NCBI GenBank assembly: GCA_004764695.1
Contig: SMSO01000036.1
Coordinates: 888,001-952,000, forward strand
DNA from: Schizochytrium sp. TIO01
Taxonomy: Eukaryota > Sar > Bigyra > Thraustochytrida > Thraustochytriidae
Direction of reading: 5' to 3'
Length of the DNA: 64,000 nt
Shown here: in pieces, positions 10,605 to 21,940 of the stretch
Layout: the number at the start of each line of letters is the position of its first letter
Numbering within the stretch: the first letter of the stretch is position 1
The notes under the pieces: generated by a model
Seen by the model: only the letters and a program-made list of their open reading frames with translations
The model's database searches: none
Told to the model about the DNA's origin: nothing
Position numbers and translations under genes: made by a program

Positions 10605-11933
10605 ATGGGCGGGGGGGTCTCAAAACGTAACAACAACAATACCAACACCACTGCCACCACCACCACCAACAACAGTAACAATCAGAATGGAGTGGTCCCA
10701 GCTTCCGGCTTGGCAGCAAATACGAAAGAAAAGGTTTCTAAAGACCTTTCATTACCATTATCGTCTACACAACAATCAAATAATGATCTACTGGAGGGAA
10801 ATATTCATTCAACTCAGAACCGGTCGGATCTAACCGCATATGCAAGTTATAATAGTGATGGTAGGAAATCCGATTCTCGCGATCACGCCTATTCTGGCTC
10901 AAGCAACCTTGGCAGTCAATTAAGAATGCGCCATCGAATTGAAGCTATCGAAAAGAGGGAGATGATGAGTGAAGCACAGTTTAATCGTCAGCGTCGTAGC
11001 TCTATGGACGTATTTGCTATGAAAGAAGCTCTTGCAAGGCAAGCAGAGATTCCTTCTTCAGGCCAAGCACCAAGTATTCGTCGCGCAAGCTCGGTCAAGG
11101 TGAATACCCTCAAACGTCAATCTTCCCTTTCAGCAAGGACTCAAGGGCCCTTGGAGCGTCAAAGGAGTGCAATAGATAGATTCGGCTCGAGTCGATCTGT
11201 TGGAAATAATATGAATGCGAATTTCACAGCAGGGGGGCACATGATGCATTCAAGTAGTGCAGGAAGCACTCTCAGTAGTAGTGGAAATGGGAACGCACAA
11301 GGAGGAAGTCATGCAATGCTCATGGGATCTCGCCCTGGCAATACCGATAGCCGAGGTTCAAACACCATGGGTAACGCAAATCTGCTCTATAGTAGTACCG
11401 TGAGTAGCATCGCCCCAGGCGGCAACATGACCAATAAAAGCTCAGGAAGCTTTAATAGTAACTCAAATAATCCATCAGCTATGCGACTGGCTAGTGGATA
11501 TGGGGCTCCACCAAATGAAGATGCGCAAGTTACGTTTCTCAAAAATCGGTTACGACAACTTGACGAGCAAATGGCTAAAATTAGACACGATCAAGCTGGA
11601 TTATTGCAGACTATACAGGCCGCTTCTAGGCCAGTTGGAGGGCCAGCTCCAGATTCACCATATTTCCAGATCATGCAGCAACAACTTCAGCAAAACAACC
11701 ATTTATTGGACTCTCTTTTGAAACAGCAAGCTCAGGTTGAGCAAACCATGCTCTTTATTCTGCGTTCAAATGTGCCGGCAATGAATAGTTGGGAAACAGG
11801 AGGTGGTTATAGTACTGATGTTCACAATTTAAAACGCAGCACAGGGTCAAATACAGCGTCATCAGCTGCCGCAGCGTTAAAGCGCGATTTATCAGATTCT
11901 GCTGCAAATTCCGAAAACGTTTTATTCTTTTAG
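10605..11933 (+). CDS. Putatively N-myristoylated, low-complexity coiled-coil protein
   Basis: The 442-aa protein has no recognised enzyme domain. It begins MGGGVSKR, which fits the N-myristoylation pattern (Gly2, small residues, Ser6, basic residues 7-8), so it may be attached to membranes by a lipid. Residues 9-30 are Asn/Thr-rich. The middle is Ser/Asn/Gly-rich with Arg-Arg-Ser and Lys-Arg-Gln-Ser patterns typical of basophilic kinase sites (RRSSMD, KRQSSL, RQRSAI, LKRSTG). Two coiled-coil-like segments follow: about 306-338 (FLKNRLRQLDEQMAKI) and about 352-386 (Gln-rich, LLDSLLKQQAQVEQ). The start context GCCATGG is strong. The downstream gene is convergent. It is probably a membrane-associated scaffold or kinase substrate; I do not recognise a family. 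Confidence 0.72.
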   Translation: MGGGVSKRNNNNTNTTATTTTNNSNNQNGVVPASGLAANTKEKVSKDLSLPLSSTQQSNNDLLEGNIHSTQNRSDLTAYASYNSDGRKSDSRDHAYSGSSNLGSQLRMRHRIEAIEKREMMSEAQFNRQRRSSMDVFAMKEALARQAEIPSSGQAPSIRRASSVKVNTLKRQSSLSARTQGPLERQRSAIDRFGSSRSVGNNMNANFTAGGHMMHSSSAGSTLSSSGNGNAQGGSHAMLMGSRPGNTDSRGSNTMGNANLLYSSTVSSIAPGGNMTNKSSGSFNSNSNNPSAMRLASGYGAPPNEDAQVTFLKNRLRQLDEQMAKIRHDQAGLLQTIQAASRPVGGPAPDSPYFQIMQQQLQQNNHLLDSLLKQQAQVEQTMLFILRSNVPAMNSWETGGGYSTDVHNLKRSTGSNTASSAAAALKRDLSDSAANSENVLFF

Positions 11934-12306
11934 GATCTAGAGTCTTGGAGAAGAAGAAGAAGAAGAAGAAGAAGAAGAAGAAGAAGAAGAGTCAGTGAGT
12001 GAGTCAGTGAGTGAGTCAGTGAGTGAGTGAGTGAGTACTCTTGAGCCGTGTACTTAAAAGGTCACCTTTTTACTATGCTCCCGAGACATTTGAATTTCAA
12101 AGATCCCTCGTGCAAAATAAATTGGTTTCCATTTTCATGAGGAATCGATAACTTCTTTCTTTCTTTCCTTCCTTCCTCACTTTTATTGTTATGAAAAATA
12201 ATATTTTAAAAAACAAGACGATCGCCAGATTTGAAGAATAACACTAAGCAAGTTTAGGATCCTTTTTCTCTCTATTATAATCATCGTCATTGCCAGCCTC
12301 AACAAC

Positions 12307-12338
<32 letters not shown>

Positions 12339-12599
12339 TATATGCGGAATACTATATCTATCTATCTGAGATAACATATCTCTTGCTGGATTTGTCGGTG
12401 CAGAGAAAAGCTGTGATGGGCAAAGTGATAAAACGGACTAACACCAAAAGATTGGGAATGATGAATCTCACTGGGCATTTCTAAGGCGCTGATGTCGGGG
12501 GGAGGTTTCGCTTACTAAATCTGGTAGGTGCACACAAAGGAACATCCATTCTCATAAACCTCCAAGCTCAAATGACAGTAGCACCAAAAAAAATCAATA
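11934..12599. other. Convergent intergenic region with microsatellites
   Basis: It holds the GAA and GTGA repeats above and a run of about nine CAT/TCA units (12310-12338). It is the shared 3' flank of two convergent genes. No further gene is seen. Confidence 0.7.
11949..12036 (+). repeat. GAA microsatellite followed by a GTGA/GTCA-type short repeat
   Basis: About 14 GAA units (11949-11990) sit 15 bp after the stop codon of the upstream gene, hence in its probable 3' UTR. They run directly into repeats of GTGAGTGAGTCA. Confidence 0.9.
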
Positions 12600-14048
12600 T
12601 TAAGCACTTGAAGATACCTCCTCCTTTCCTCCTAAAATAAAAATGTAGAGAATGAAAAGGGTTGCACAGGTTGAGACAATCCGTACTGATACCTTTTGAT
12701 CAGTGAGCCAAGTTGTTGCGGGCTTGTTTTTGTGCGAAACAGCAAAGAGGATGCACGCACTCCACATTGAGCAAGCTACAAAAACAGTAAAAAGTATTGA
12801 CCAGCCATATGTGCGGGAGATAAAAGCAGTGGCGTACGATTGGAAAATTGAGCCGCACGAACCGACAGAATTGATGAGACCAGCCAATGTTCCAATAGCC
12901 TTATACCCCATGGGCGAGGCAGAGCCAACATCTTGAGCTATTGTACCGGAAATAATTGAGTCTGGCCCAATCACAAGAATTCCAACAAGAAACATTGAAA
13001 CAGCATTTAAGGTCACGCCAGCGGAAGCTACTAGCGCACAAGCCATCAGCATAATAGACGCACCGGAGAGAAACCAAGCCGCAGTGAGATCCCGACGGCC
13101 TTGTAAAACTTGATCAGAGAACCAGCCAATGAGAGGTGTACCAACTAACCCACCAATTTCAAAGGAGGAACTCATGTAACCTGCAATAGATTGATCGAAG
13201 TGCAACCCTTCTTCGTAATAGTAAGGGAGCCACATCAACAGAGCATATCGTAAAAATTTCAGAAAAAAGTAGGCAATGCAAATCCACATAACACCAGGTA
13301 GCATTACCACCTTCATAAGAGAAACTGATTCCTCTGCGTTTACGTCTTCCTTGCCCTTGTTGTCTTCATAGTCACGCTTTGCTTCAAGGTCCACATTATT
13401 GTCAACAAAACGACTCTTAGGAGGTTCATCGCGAATAAAGAAATAACATACAACGCCCATGATCATCATGAGAGGAACATGGTATTGATACGAAGCGGTC
13501 CAAGAATAGTGTGACATAAAGTAGGTAGCCCATACAGCGCCAAGGATTCCACCCAAAGACTGACACGTTGTCCAGATTCCCATCACAAAGCCGCGGTTTT
13601 CAGTCACCCAGGAACCAACGATGCGAACGCATGTTGGCCAGCCGGCAGATTGGAAAAATGCATGGAGAACCTGGCAGCCTGCAAATTGCATTGGAGTATG
13701 CACCTGTGATTTGAGCCAACTGGTGCCAGCAAGACAAAACAGAGCTGCACATAACAATTTTCCGGAGTCAAGTTTATGGACACCACTTGCAGCAAGCGCC
13801 ATTGTACTTGAAGCATATACAATAAAGTATACTGTATCGAGCATTGCGAGGTCTTCGACAGAAAACCCTTCAGCCTCGTGCAGGGCAATTTTCACAACCG
13901 AGTCTGCCTTACGACTCAAGTAGAAGCATGCATACGTCAAGTATGAGCAAACAAGAATGACGCGACGCATTGAGCGCAACTCCATATCATAGGCTGATAC
14001 AGCGCTGCGCTTCAAGCTACCATCGTCGGATAGAGTATCGGACTTCAT
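12600..14048 (-). CDS. SLC37/GlpT-family (organophosphate:phosphate antiporter) MFS transporter
   Basis: The 482-aa protein has about 12 membrane helices and the features of the organophosphate:phosphate antiporter branch of the major facilitator superfamily. The first helix carries YLTYACFYLSRKADS (the YxxYxxYLxRK pattern). A GWPTCVRIVGSWVTENRGF segment precedes GIWTTCQSLGGILG. The loop GWFSDQVLQGRRDLTAAW follows helix 8. Such proteins exchange glycerol-3-phosphate or hexose phosphates for inorganic phosphate; human SLC37 members sit in the ER. A hydrophilic loop rich in Asp/Glu/Lys separates the two six-helix halves. I start at the ATG at 14048; the frame stays open 60 codons further without an ATG, so an upstream exon cannot be excluded. 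Substrate and membrane cannot be told from sequence. Confidence 0.85.
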   Translation of the reverse strand: MKSDTLSDDGSLKRSAVSAYDMELRSMRRVILVCSYLTYACFYLSRKADSVVKIALHEAEGFSVEDLAMLDTVYFIVYASSTMALAASGVHKLDSGKLLCAALFCLAGTSWLKSQVHTPMQFAGCQVLHAFFQSAGWPTCVRIVGSWVTENRGFVMGIWTTCQSLGGILGAVWATYFMSHYSWTASYQYHVPLMMIMGVVCYFFIRDEPPKSRFVDNNVDLEAKRDYEDNKGKEDVNAEESVSLMKVVMLPGVMWICIAYFFLKFLRYALLMWLPYYYEEGLHFDQSIAGYMSSSFEIGGLVGTPLIGWFSDQVLQGRRDLTAAWFLSGASIMLMACALVASAGVTLNAVSMFLVGILVIGPDSIISGTIAQDVGSASPMGYKAIGTLAGLINSVGSCGSIFQSYATAFISRTYGWSILFTVFVACSMWSACILFAVSHKNKPATTWLTDQKVSVRIVSTCATLFILYIFILGGKEEVSSSA

Positions 14049-14413
14049 CTTCTCGCGAAAGCTTCTTCCAGTGGCCAACTTAAGAGCTCTCACTTGCTTT
14101 CTTTGTGATGGAGGCCCCAAAGTAAGGGTTCTGCCGGTGGACGAGCTACTTACTGTGTACTCCGCCTCAAAGTGGCAAAACCAAGAAACACGGCCAGACT
14201 CAGCTTTCAGTAGAATATAGATAAGCAATATGAGAAAGCGACGGTCGATGGTATCAAGACTGTATTCTTGCTTGCGAAATGAATTTGCTAAATGACCAAC
14301 AATTAGTTTGCAAGGATTTGAAGTCGCCGTGGTCGCCTACTAGGTAGGTAGATAATGAGCAGCCAGCCGGCTCCTGGTGCTATTACATATTACATTTAGG
14401 TACCCTATATTTA

Positions 14414-14423
14414 TACCTAGGTA
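14414..14423. promoter_or_regulatory. TACCTAGGTA palindrome
   Basis: Exact 10-bp palindrome in the intergenic region. Other exact copies are at 15906-15915, 15993-16002, 22168-22177 and 22188-22197. A role as a protein-binding site is inferred only from recurrence. Confidence 0.35.
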
Positions 14424-15905
14424 GATACCCTGCTATTGATCTGACGATAATGACTACCGAGTACTATAAAACTCCTTATATTGGCTGTTAGTAGCACTTA
14501 TCGCACAGGTAACACTGCGTTAGCTATCATTTTGGATTCCTTCAAGTGCATGCCCACTTTGATGACTTAGAGAGATACTGCACTTTGCTTACTGAGTTTA
14601 CGAAGACTCTGCTTATTTCATAATTAGCTGTGTTACTTGGATAGGTCAGGCTGCTCACCAAAACTTGAATATATAATTGATGAAGATAAAGTGGCTGAAG
14701 TAAGTATCGTGTACGAAACGGACTTAAAATCACGCACAGGCGCTCAGGCTCACTCGTCGGCACTTGCAATCATTTAAAAGTAAGAGCAGAGTATTAAGTA
14801 CAGACCGAAGCCCCAAAATTAAAGTTTAAGTTTACTTCGACCAATAGAGTACGCGATAACAGTTATTTGGAAGCTCAAGCAGCTTCAGTATCGCTATATT
14901 CTGCCCCATAAAATCCATTGTTTCTCATCGAACTTATGCACTTCAACTAACTTAGTAGGGATCAATTTTGGTGATCTTTTGACTACGATGGCAAATCATA
15001 AAAGGAGTCGGAGTAACCTATACGTATACTAATACTAATAATAATTATTATTATTCTCTTTTTTGGTTTTTGTTTTAAAATAAATTAAAATTCTAAATTA
15101 AGAAAAAAGGCTCGCTCACAGAAAATTGATTATCTTTGAACATTAAAACTTGTATTTTGACTAATCAAAATAGAGAAGAAGTCGTACTCTCACCTTCCAT
15201 GTTAACTTTTAGGAATTAACGTGATTACTCATAATACTAGCGCCATTGCCAGAGAGTATTCCTGTCAATCCTTTAACCTCTAACGTGCTATATCTTGCCT
15301 GAAACGCCGTCCTGTTTTAATAGTAACATTTTACCTAATATAAATATTGCTCGGCCGATGGGAGGCTTGGATTACAATAACGAAGCTAAAACGTTTAGTA
15401 CTTAATCACCTCTTGTCAAGCAACATTTTGACTAGCGCTACGATCGATAAATAATCCCATAGTTTAATTGAAAGGAAAAGTTGGAGGTGCCTAGCTAGGT
15501 AAGTGTACATTGTAGTAGGTAGCTCAAAACCCAATAACTCGTATCTACTATAACATATAGACTATTTAGAGTTATTGCAGGGTTGCTTGTGCTGTAAGCA
15601 TGCAGAGGTAGTCTGACAAGGCTAACTCAGGAGAAAGAGAAAGAGGATGATATATGAGTTATTGGGGTTTCGGGTCTGGATACAGGATTGATTATTTTAT
15701 TCCAATTAGACCCCTAATTTTATTTGTATTATTATTTGTTTTCACGATAACATCAATACGTACCAATACTCTCAAAACTTGGAGCCCAATATTTTACTAT
15801 TGCAATCAGGACTGGGGATCCTTTTACTTTGGTGAAAACTGATGTAAAAACAAAAACAGACAGCTCCATGTAATGGAGCCGATACTGCTAAAACACGCTT
15901 AATGC

Positions 15906-15915
15906 TACCTAGGTA
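15906..15915. promoter_or_regulatory. TACCTAGGTA palindrome
   Basis: Exact copy of the recurrent 10-bp intergenic palindrome, 87 bp before the next copy. Confidence 0.35.
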
Positions 15916-15992
15916 GTATCTACATTAAGAAAAGAAAAAAAATGAGGTAAAATAGTCGCGAGTTGATGGGCAAGGTTACATAGTAATTCTAG

Positions 15993-16002
15993 TACCTAGG
16001 TA
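15993..16002. promoter_or_regulatory. TACCTAGGTA palindrome
   Basis: Exact copy of the recurrent 10-bp intergenic palindrome. Confidence 0.35.
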
Positions 16003-16367
16003 CAAGCTCAAACACAGAGCTGATACTATAACCAGAGGTGATAGTTATTGCGTTGGATATAAGGTGAGTATATGGTCAAACATGGGAGCCAAATAATTGT
16101 CGTGAATGTGATTTCAATGATCGCTATTTACTCGTGCGGCTTGTCATGAAAATTCTGAGGCCCAAAGATTTTTTGGCCCGGTTTAAGTCCTTCTCAAATA
16201 AGCGAGATAGGTGATTTTGTTTCAAAACTTATACCCAGCATCTTGCGGAGAATTTTATCAACACGGCAAAGACTGAATAAGAAAACATCTCTTGAAAATG
16301 AAAGTTAGAAAAATCACGACACCCCTTTGAAAGATCTAGTTGTGTCGCACAAACTTCACGAGGGAGA

Positions 16368-16718
16368 TTGAAGTCTGAGAATGCAGAAGGTAGGGTGCTC
16401 CAACGAAGTAAACATACTCCATCTACAGCTGAAAAGCCTAAATCCAGGGTAAATGCTGGGCGTAGATGTGTCATTTGCACACGTTTAATTATGGAAAGGT
16501 GTACCCTTTGTATGGAGACTGCTCACATGCCGACAAATCCCACGTATCCTAAGTACGAGATGTGTTGGGAATGGTTCATCATCAGAAGCAAGCTGTTAAA
16601 TGTACCACTAACACCCCATTTTTTACACTTGAAGAATAATCGTCCGAATCCCCACATAAAATTTGGCCTATCTAAGGAGTTTAGTGATTCTTATAATATC
16701 ATGTCACTCCATCATTAA
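16368..16718 (+). pseudogene. Possible zinc-ribbon remnant of a PiggyBac-like transposase
   Basis: A 116-codon open frame contains two CxxC pairs (RRCVIC, then RCTLC) followed by CWEWF. This layout resembles the C-terminal cysteine-rich region that follows the DDE domain in PiggyBac-type transposases. Nothing resembling the catalytic domain is readable upstream, and the frame ends in unpatterned sequence. If correct, it is a decayed fragment; a chance open frame is equally possible. Confidence 0.22.
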
Positions 16719-17024
16719 GCTAAATGTTTCAAACTCATACTATAGCACCATGAAGTAGACAATTTGAGGCAAAACTAATAAACCAAAAGACCGTCACGGC
16801 CAAGTAGGTATCTACCTAACTATCTCAAGAAAAAAGGAGCCTATCCGTATCGAGGGATTGTTTTGGTTTGAATTTTTCATCCAAGTTAAAAAAGTGTTCA
16901 TTCCCTCTAAAAGGTTTGCACTCATTATCTCCAACCCAACTAATTACCTAGAGGTTCGCTTGAACATTGATATGTTAGGACCTGGTAGTACTAGTTATTA
17001 TTAGTATTATTATTACTAGTAGTT

Positions 17025-17080
17025 AAACTACTGCTACTACTACTGCTACTACTACAACAACTACTACTACTACTACTTGA
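17025..17080 (+). repeat. CTA/CTG trinucleotide-rich repeat
   Basis: An imperfect run of CTACTACTG and CTACTACAA units lies in intergenic DNA, preceded by AT-rich TTATTAGTATTATTATTA. Confidence 0.7.
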
Positions 17081-17829
17081 GGAAAACACCTAAAGCTCCT
17101 AAAAAAGAACTATAAGGTATTCGAAACTACTGCCATCCGAGTCTTCAATGCTAACTTTCCGTGTCAGAGGGCTTTCTGACTGGCCAGGTACACATATATC
17201 TATTTACGTAGTCCCAGACACTGTTTTGAAGCAACCCTACGTCACAGCTCGGATACCTACTCGCGATTTTGAAAAACTCAACTATACAGTGGATAAGTAG
17301 TAGGTAGGGGATGCCCAAAGGGAATCGACTTTTTATTATGTATCACCAAAGTAACTGGCCTAGGTAGTAGTATATACTGGGAATACTCAGCCCAGTACCT
17401 AATTATGGGTATTGTGTTCTCCTTGCAAGTGTCTAAGTACGATTATATTTAGTCAAGCATAGCTGCAAATATAGTTTGTGTGATCAGGCGGAGACTCTGG
17501 CGCCAAGTGGTGGCGAGGCTTTGCACGAACGTGCAGAAAGCCTTCTGTTGCTATATCTGCCTGTTCGCTCCTGAGTAATCAAATCACTTCTTCTAAAGTT
17601 GCTGAGAGGATTGCGATAAGTGGCGTGACACAAGAGAGGCGATCATAGACAAGCCTCTCTGTGATACAACTGCGAAGAAAAACAACTTAAGGCACCAAAA
17701 CAGTTAGCCTAAAGCAGGCAGTTCTTGCTTAGGCTTACTCAACTCTTCATATCTCCTTGATTCAAACCTTTTTCCTTCTTTACGAACTCCTTAGACAAGA
17801 TTGCCGAAAAACTCGTCCAAAACGGAAAC

Positions 17830-19338
17830 ATGATGGCAACCCGGACCCGTACGGGTCAACCTAGCGGCACTGGCACAACCATGTCACGACCCTCAAACAT
17901 GAATCAGGATTCATGCACGAGGTTTCCCACTAATTCCAAATATTCTCTGCTAGGCTTTGCGTTTCTCTTTGCGATTTTCTGGGTGCATACTTTCTCACTT
18001 CCTGGAGGCGTGCGTCATGATCAAGAGGAAAGCGGATTTCCCTTGATGACACTTATAGATAGTGAGAATGAAGAAGATCTGAACGACATCATTGACTTTA
18101 ATGAGGGAGATGAGAGAGATGATTCGAATAGTGACTTTGATAATGATACAGATCTTAACCCGAGTAATCTGGCCAGATTTGATGAGAATGGTTTCAAGAT
18201 TATTTATCGCCCACGAAAAAAGTCGGCTCCAGGTTCCGAGCGAGACACAACCTGGCAAGCGATTTCCAAAGACTTCATCTACCCCGAAAATAATACTGCT
18301 GCTCTCACAAGTGGTATGCCGCATCCTTACTCGCCTGACCAGTGTTTTGATCTTTGTGGTGAGACGATTTGCTCTGACGAAATGGAACGTCGCACAGACT
18401 TTACAAAGCGTGCAACGCCAACCTATCGTTCGCCTCGATGCCGTGAAAAGCTTAACATTCCCAAATATTTCATTATCGGCTACTCCCAATCAGGCACAAC
18501 ATTCTTTTCTGACGTCATTCGTAAGCATGACAATGTTCGTGCTGCCTGTCACAAAGAGATTCACTATTTCGATGTAACACTCTACCTGCGTGCTCAGTAC
18601 CATGTGAATCGGAAAGATCGTATGCGCAGCATTACTTCTTACTTTTATTGTTTTCGCCGTGTGGCTAATGATACTAACAAGATCATTGGCGATCACACTG
18701 TGAAAGCGATTTACACCGATGTTTGGTACCCATCATGGGTACGGGCTGTCAATCGCCACATGAAACTAATCGTTATCCTGCGAGATCCTACTAAGCGAAC
18801 CTACTCCCGGTTTTCTCAGCTTGGCGGAGGGCGAGGTTGCTTTCGAATCATTGAAAAGAGCCGCTGCAAAGTTATGCTCCCATATGTGGAGACTATGCTG
18901 AAGTATATCCGACTAAAGTGTCCTGAAGTGCAACCAGGGGGCGACCCAAGCGCGGTATATTCCTGCGGGTATAGTTTAGGCTCAGAAATAATTGACAATG
19001 ACACAATTATATCAGGTCTGTATGAGCACCACCTTCGTCATTGGTTGAATTTTTTTCCTCCTGAGCAATTCCTTCTCCTGGCTTCCGATGAGCTCTTTAA
19101 GAATACAGAAAAGACTATGGCTCGTGCAACAGACTTTCTGGGTCTGAATCGTTATCCACCTGGCAAGATAGCCCGCGTGACACAACAAATTGGCCATCAC
19201 ACACATACTCGAAACAAGGCCCCGCCAGATGAGCAAGCGATGCAACTGCTTCAGGAATTTTATGAACCATACAACATTAAACTCCGCGAGCTTCTTCAAA
19301 ATACATTTGACGTTGCTGAAGCCGATCTCCCTTTTTAA
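17830..19338 (+). CDS. Golgi-type membrane-bound sulfotransferase (copy A)
   Basis: The 502-aa protein has type II topology: a short cytosolic tail, one membrane anchor at about 39-57 (LLGFAFLFAIFWVHTFSL), an acidic stem, and a luminal catalytic domain from about residue 150. The 5'-phosphosulfate loop is IIGYSQSGTTFF (about 214-226). The 3'-phosphate motif is LIVILRDPTKRTYSRFS (about 313-329). The HWLNFFPPEQFLLLASDEL segment is typical of carbohydrate sulfotransferases using PAPS. Conserved luminal cysteines (CFDLCGETIC, about 172-181) are shared with the paralogue at 22345. The position of the usual PAPS-loop lysine (GxxKxGTT) is occupied by Gln. The acceptor is unknown; sulfated wall, scale or matrix polysaccharide is an inference. 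Single exon, TAA stop. Confidence 0.87.
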   Translation: MMATRTRTGQPSGTGTTMSRPSNMNQDSCTRFPTNSKYSLLGFAFLFAIFWVHTFSLPGGVRHDQEESGFPLMTLIDSENEEDLNDIIDFNEGDERDDSNSDFDNDTDLNPSNLARFDENGFKIIYRPRKKSAPGSERDTTWQAISKDFIYPENNTAALTSGMPHPYSPDQCFDLCGETICSDEMERRTDFTKRATPTYRSPRCREKLNIPKYFIIGYSQSGTTFFSDVIRKHDNVRAACHKEIHYFDVTLYLRAQYHVNRKDRMRSITSYFYCFRRVANDTNKIIGDHTVKAIYTDVWYPSWVRAVNRHMKLIVILRDPTKRTYSRFSQLGGGRGCFRIIEKSRCKVMLPYVETMLKYIRLKCPEVQPGGDPSAVYSCGYSLGSEIIDNDTIISGLYEHHLRHWLNFFPPEQFLLLASDELFKNTEKTMARATDFLGLNRYPPGKIARVTQQIGHHTHTRNKAPPDEQAMQLLQEFYEPYNIKLRELLQNTFDVAEADLPF

Positions 19339-20400
19339 AATACTGTTGCTATACAGGATGAAGGTAAAAGTGGCTAGTCACACGATTGCTTAGTAGAGAG
19401 ATAGTAGTTTGCTCTGTAAGCTTTCATATCTCTAGAATATTTTCTTTCGCTTAGACGATTTTGATCTCTGCTTTTACTTCATGCAAGGCTTGGCTTCTGG
19501 CTTGCTGCGAGTGCTGATTAACACGCTGCAAGCTTTATTGTGTGCCTTGCCTGCGTTGCTTGTTTAACCCCCAAGATTTGTAAGATTGTTGCTTTCTCAG
19601 TCTTTTAATCATCAACCATCATGCCGTAGCACAGCTAGCAGAGCTAATATGATTCAAAAGGAATTTAGATTCTTCTCTGGACATGTATTATTCATTATAG
19701 AAAATAATTCACCATAAACCTCTTATATACTAGGAAGAATAGTAACTCCGCGTTATGCCATACTCATTTCAAGATTTGTTGACAACTCAGACGAGTCAGA
19801 TACACCATGATCATAGTTTTCAACTCGTCAAATATACCTCGGGGAGGCTTTGCCAAGGTCCATTTTCTGACATTCAGCCAAGTACTTTTAATTTTTTTGT
19901 ACGATATGATCATCCTACATAGCTTGCCACAGGCTGGATGCTTTTCAGAATCGTATAACCAGTAACAAAACCGCGATATTTCTCTCAGACTATGACATTT
20001 ACATTAAAAGTATTGAACCAATTGAGATTATATTCTTCTGCGTGTATATGTTGTGTATATGTTGATGTGCAAAGTTCATGAATGACATCAAAATGATTCT
20101 TATTTTGTGGTGGTGGAATAAATTACTGGATTGGTCATTGGGGGAGTTTATCCTTGGAAACTAAGATCTTGTGTTCTAGGGCAGCTATCAGATTCAAGTT
20201 GGTGTCGAGTAAGGAAACACTCTTAGATTTCACGATATACTTAAAATCTGAAAATTGCCTTTCTTATTTTCCCCTTTTCTAAAAATATAATTCTTAGTTG
20301 CGCAGCATCACTCCTCGAGATTTCATCTCCTGCATGGATCAGCTTCTTGACACTCAGGAGTCGAATCGTTGCTTCTATTTTTCCTGTTATTTTTTTGTTC

Positions 20401-20405
<5 letters not shown>

Positions 20406-20442
<37 letters not shown>
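20406..20442. repeat. (AT)n microsatellite
   Basis: About 18 AT units, followed by T-rich sequence and a G8 run (20454-20461). Confidence 0.95.
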
Positions 20443-20445
<3 letters not shown>

Positions 20446-21390
20446 ATTTTTTTGGGGGGGGTCACATGTTTTATCGAGTACTTTTAGATGGTTAATGAAA
20501 CGTGGTTATGATTACTTAGAGGTATTTGGGGAAATGTCTTAGGTGGTAATAATTAGTTATTACTATGGCTAGGATTGTCTTGTAGAATGTGCTTGATAAA
20601 TTCAAGTGCTTCTGGTCGCTTTGGTATTTCGGGTCTGCCTGCAGGTTTTGCTTTGCAGACTCCTCTTGATGCTTGCTTGATTCCCTTCATTCCCTGGTTG
20701 ATTCCGGCGCAGTGTTGTACATCACCCATCATGCCATCATGAGGTTATCGAGTCTCTTAGATGGTAAAGAGAAGCGAAACAGAACATCCGAGACTGATGC
20801 TGGCATAAAATATTTCCTTTCTTCTAATTCTTTCGTCTTTCGTCTTTCGTCTATGGTTTGTCTTCAAATTCGTGTACTTCAAGCGCTGTCTCATCGCCAC
20901 AATTGTATTCGTAACCGACGCTAGCGATCCAAGAAATAATAAGCACGCAATTCGAAAACATCTTCCTTGGTCGTGGTATTTGCTTTTTAAAGAACAAATC
21001 AAATGTTTCTAACATGTGCAGATAAGGTTTGACGATGTGGTATTCGTCCTTTATGAATCGATGAACGTTTTGCTTCCTATCATGTGCTTGAGCTACTGGC
21101 TTTTACTAATAGTACGCAAAATTTGATCGGCACTTTTAGAGAAAGATTTACCACTATCAGACCGAGCGTGCAACCAAATTTGTCACTGCTGCTTAGAATA
21201 ATATATGCTTTCTGCACCTTTGAGGTGTTGGGCGGAGCTTGTTCTGATTGTACAAGGATTCTTGTTCTGAATCATATCTTGTTTGAATTAGAGGTATTTA
21301 TCTACTCTGCTACAATTCATGTATACAATCTTTGAGACTTCCCGTGCTACACTACTTTGTTTAGAAGTAGTAGGTAGCAACACCTACTAA

Positions 21391-21440
21391 TCCCCACTCT
21401 CGCTACTCAGAGGTTACACGTTTTGGGTAAAAAAAACAAA
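21391..21440 (+). repeat. Short dispersed element, copy 1 (plus orientation)
   Basis: It contains CACTCTCGCTACTCAGAGG, then GTTACACG and TTTTGGGTAAAA. The order of blocks matches the other copies (ACTCTCACTAGTCAG-like head, then GGGTAAAA-like tail). Confidence 0.45.
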
Positions 21441-21793
21441 GAAAACCCCTCATTAATTGGTCCTTTCACTTCAAGATCTGATACCAGTAGGACTAATTTT
21501 AAAAGAAAGAAGCTTGTAAGGAAGAATCTAGGCACTTCGTTGCTGTCCTAACATTTGTCTATCTTACCAATCCGAGTCTCCGGTGTCTGCTATGTAGAAA
21601 GTTAACTTAACCTGGTCTACCACTACGTACCTACTAGTAAATTGGACGGATATCCGATAGCCTGAGGAAGCCAAGAAGACCTCTGAATATTTATTCTAGG
21701 TCAGCACCACGTTCATTGAGATGAAGCAATTATTGATCATTCCTTGTGCGGTCCGCAGATATCTCATGCTGGTCAGAGGTATTGAGTTGAAAT

Positions 21794-21940
21794 TTTTAGC
21801 AAGTCGGGTAAAATCTTATGTCACTATCTCAGTACCTACCCGTACCTACCCAGGTAGTAGTAGATTAGCAATTGTCAACTCTCACTAGTCAGCGGTAACA
21901 AGTTAAAATCTGGGTTAAAACTCTTGGCAAAACAATCATA
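21794..21940 (+). repeat. Short dispersed element, copy 2 plus a separate tail fragment
   Basis: 21794-21823 matches the reverse complement of 22088-22117 over 30 bp with one mismatch. 21852-21876 matches the reverse complement of 22148-22172 over 25 bp exactly. The second match continues into ACTCTCACTAGTCAGCGG and a GGGTTAAAA-type tail up to AAACAATCA at about 21940. Confidence 0.65.

Larger units (their letters stand above)
14049..17829. other. 3.8-kb divergent intergenic region, transporter / first sulfotransferase
   Basis: No convincing gene is seen. It contains three exact TACCTAGGTA palindromes (14414-14423, 15906-15915, 15993-16002) and several related CTAGGTAG motifs. A CTA/CTG trinucleotide-rich stretch lies at about 17025-17080. 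A possible transposase remnant is at 16368-16718. The last 300 bp are the presumed promoter and 5' UTR of the sulfotransferase at 17830. Confidence 0.6.
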
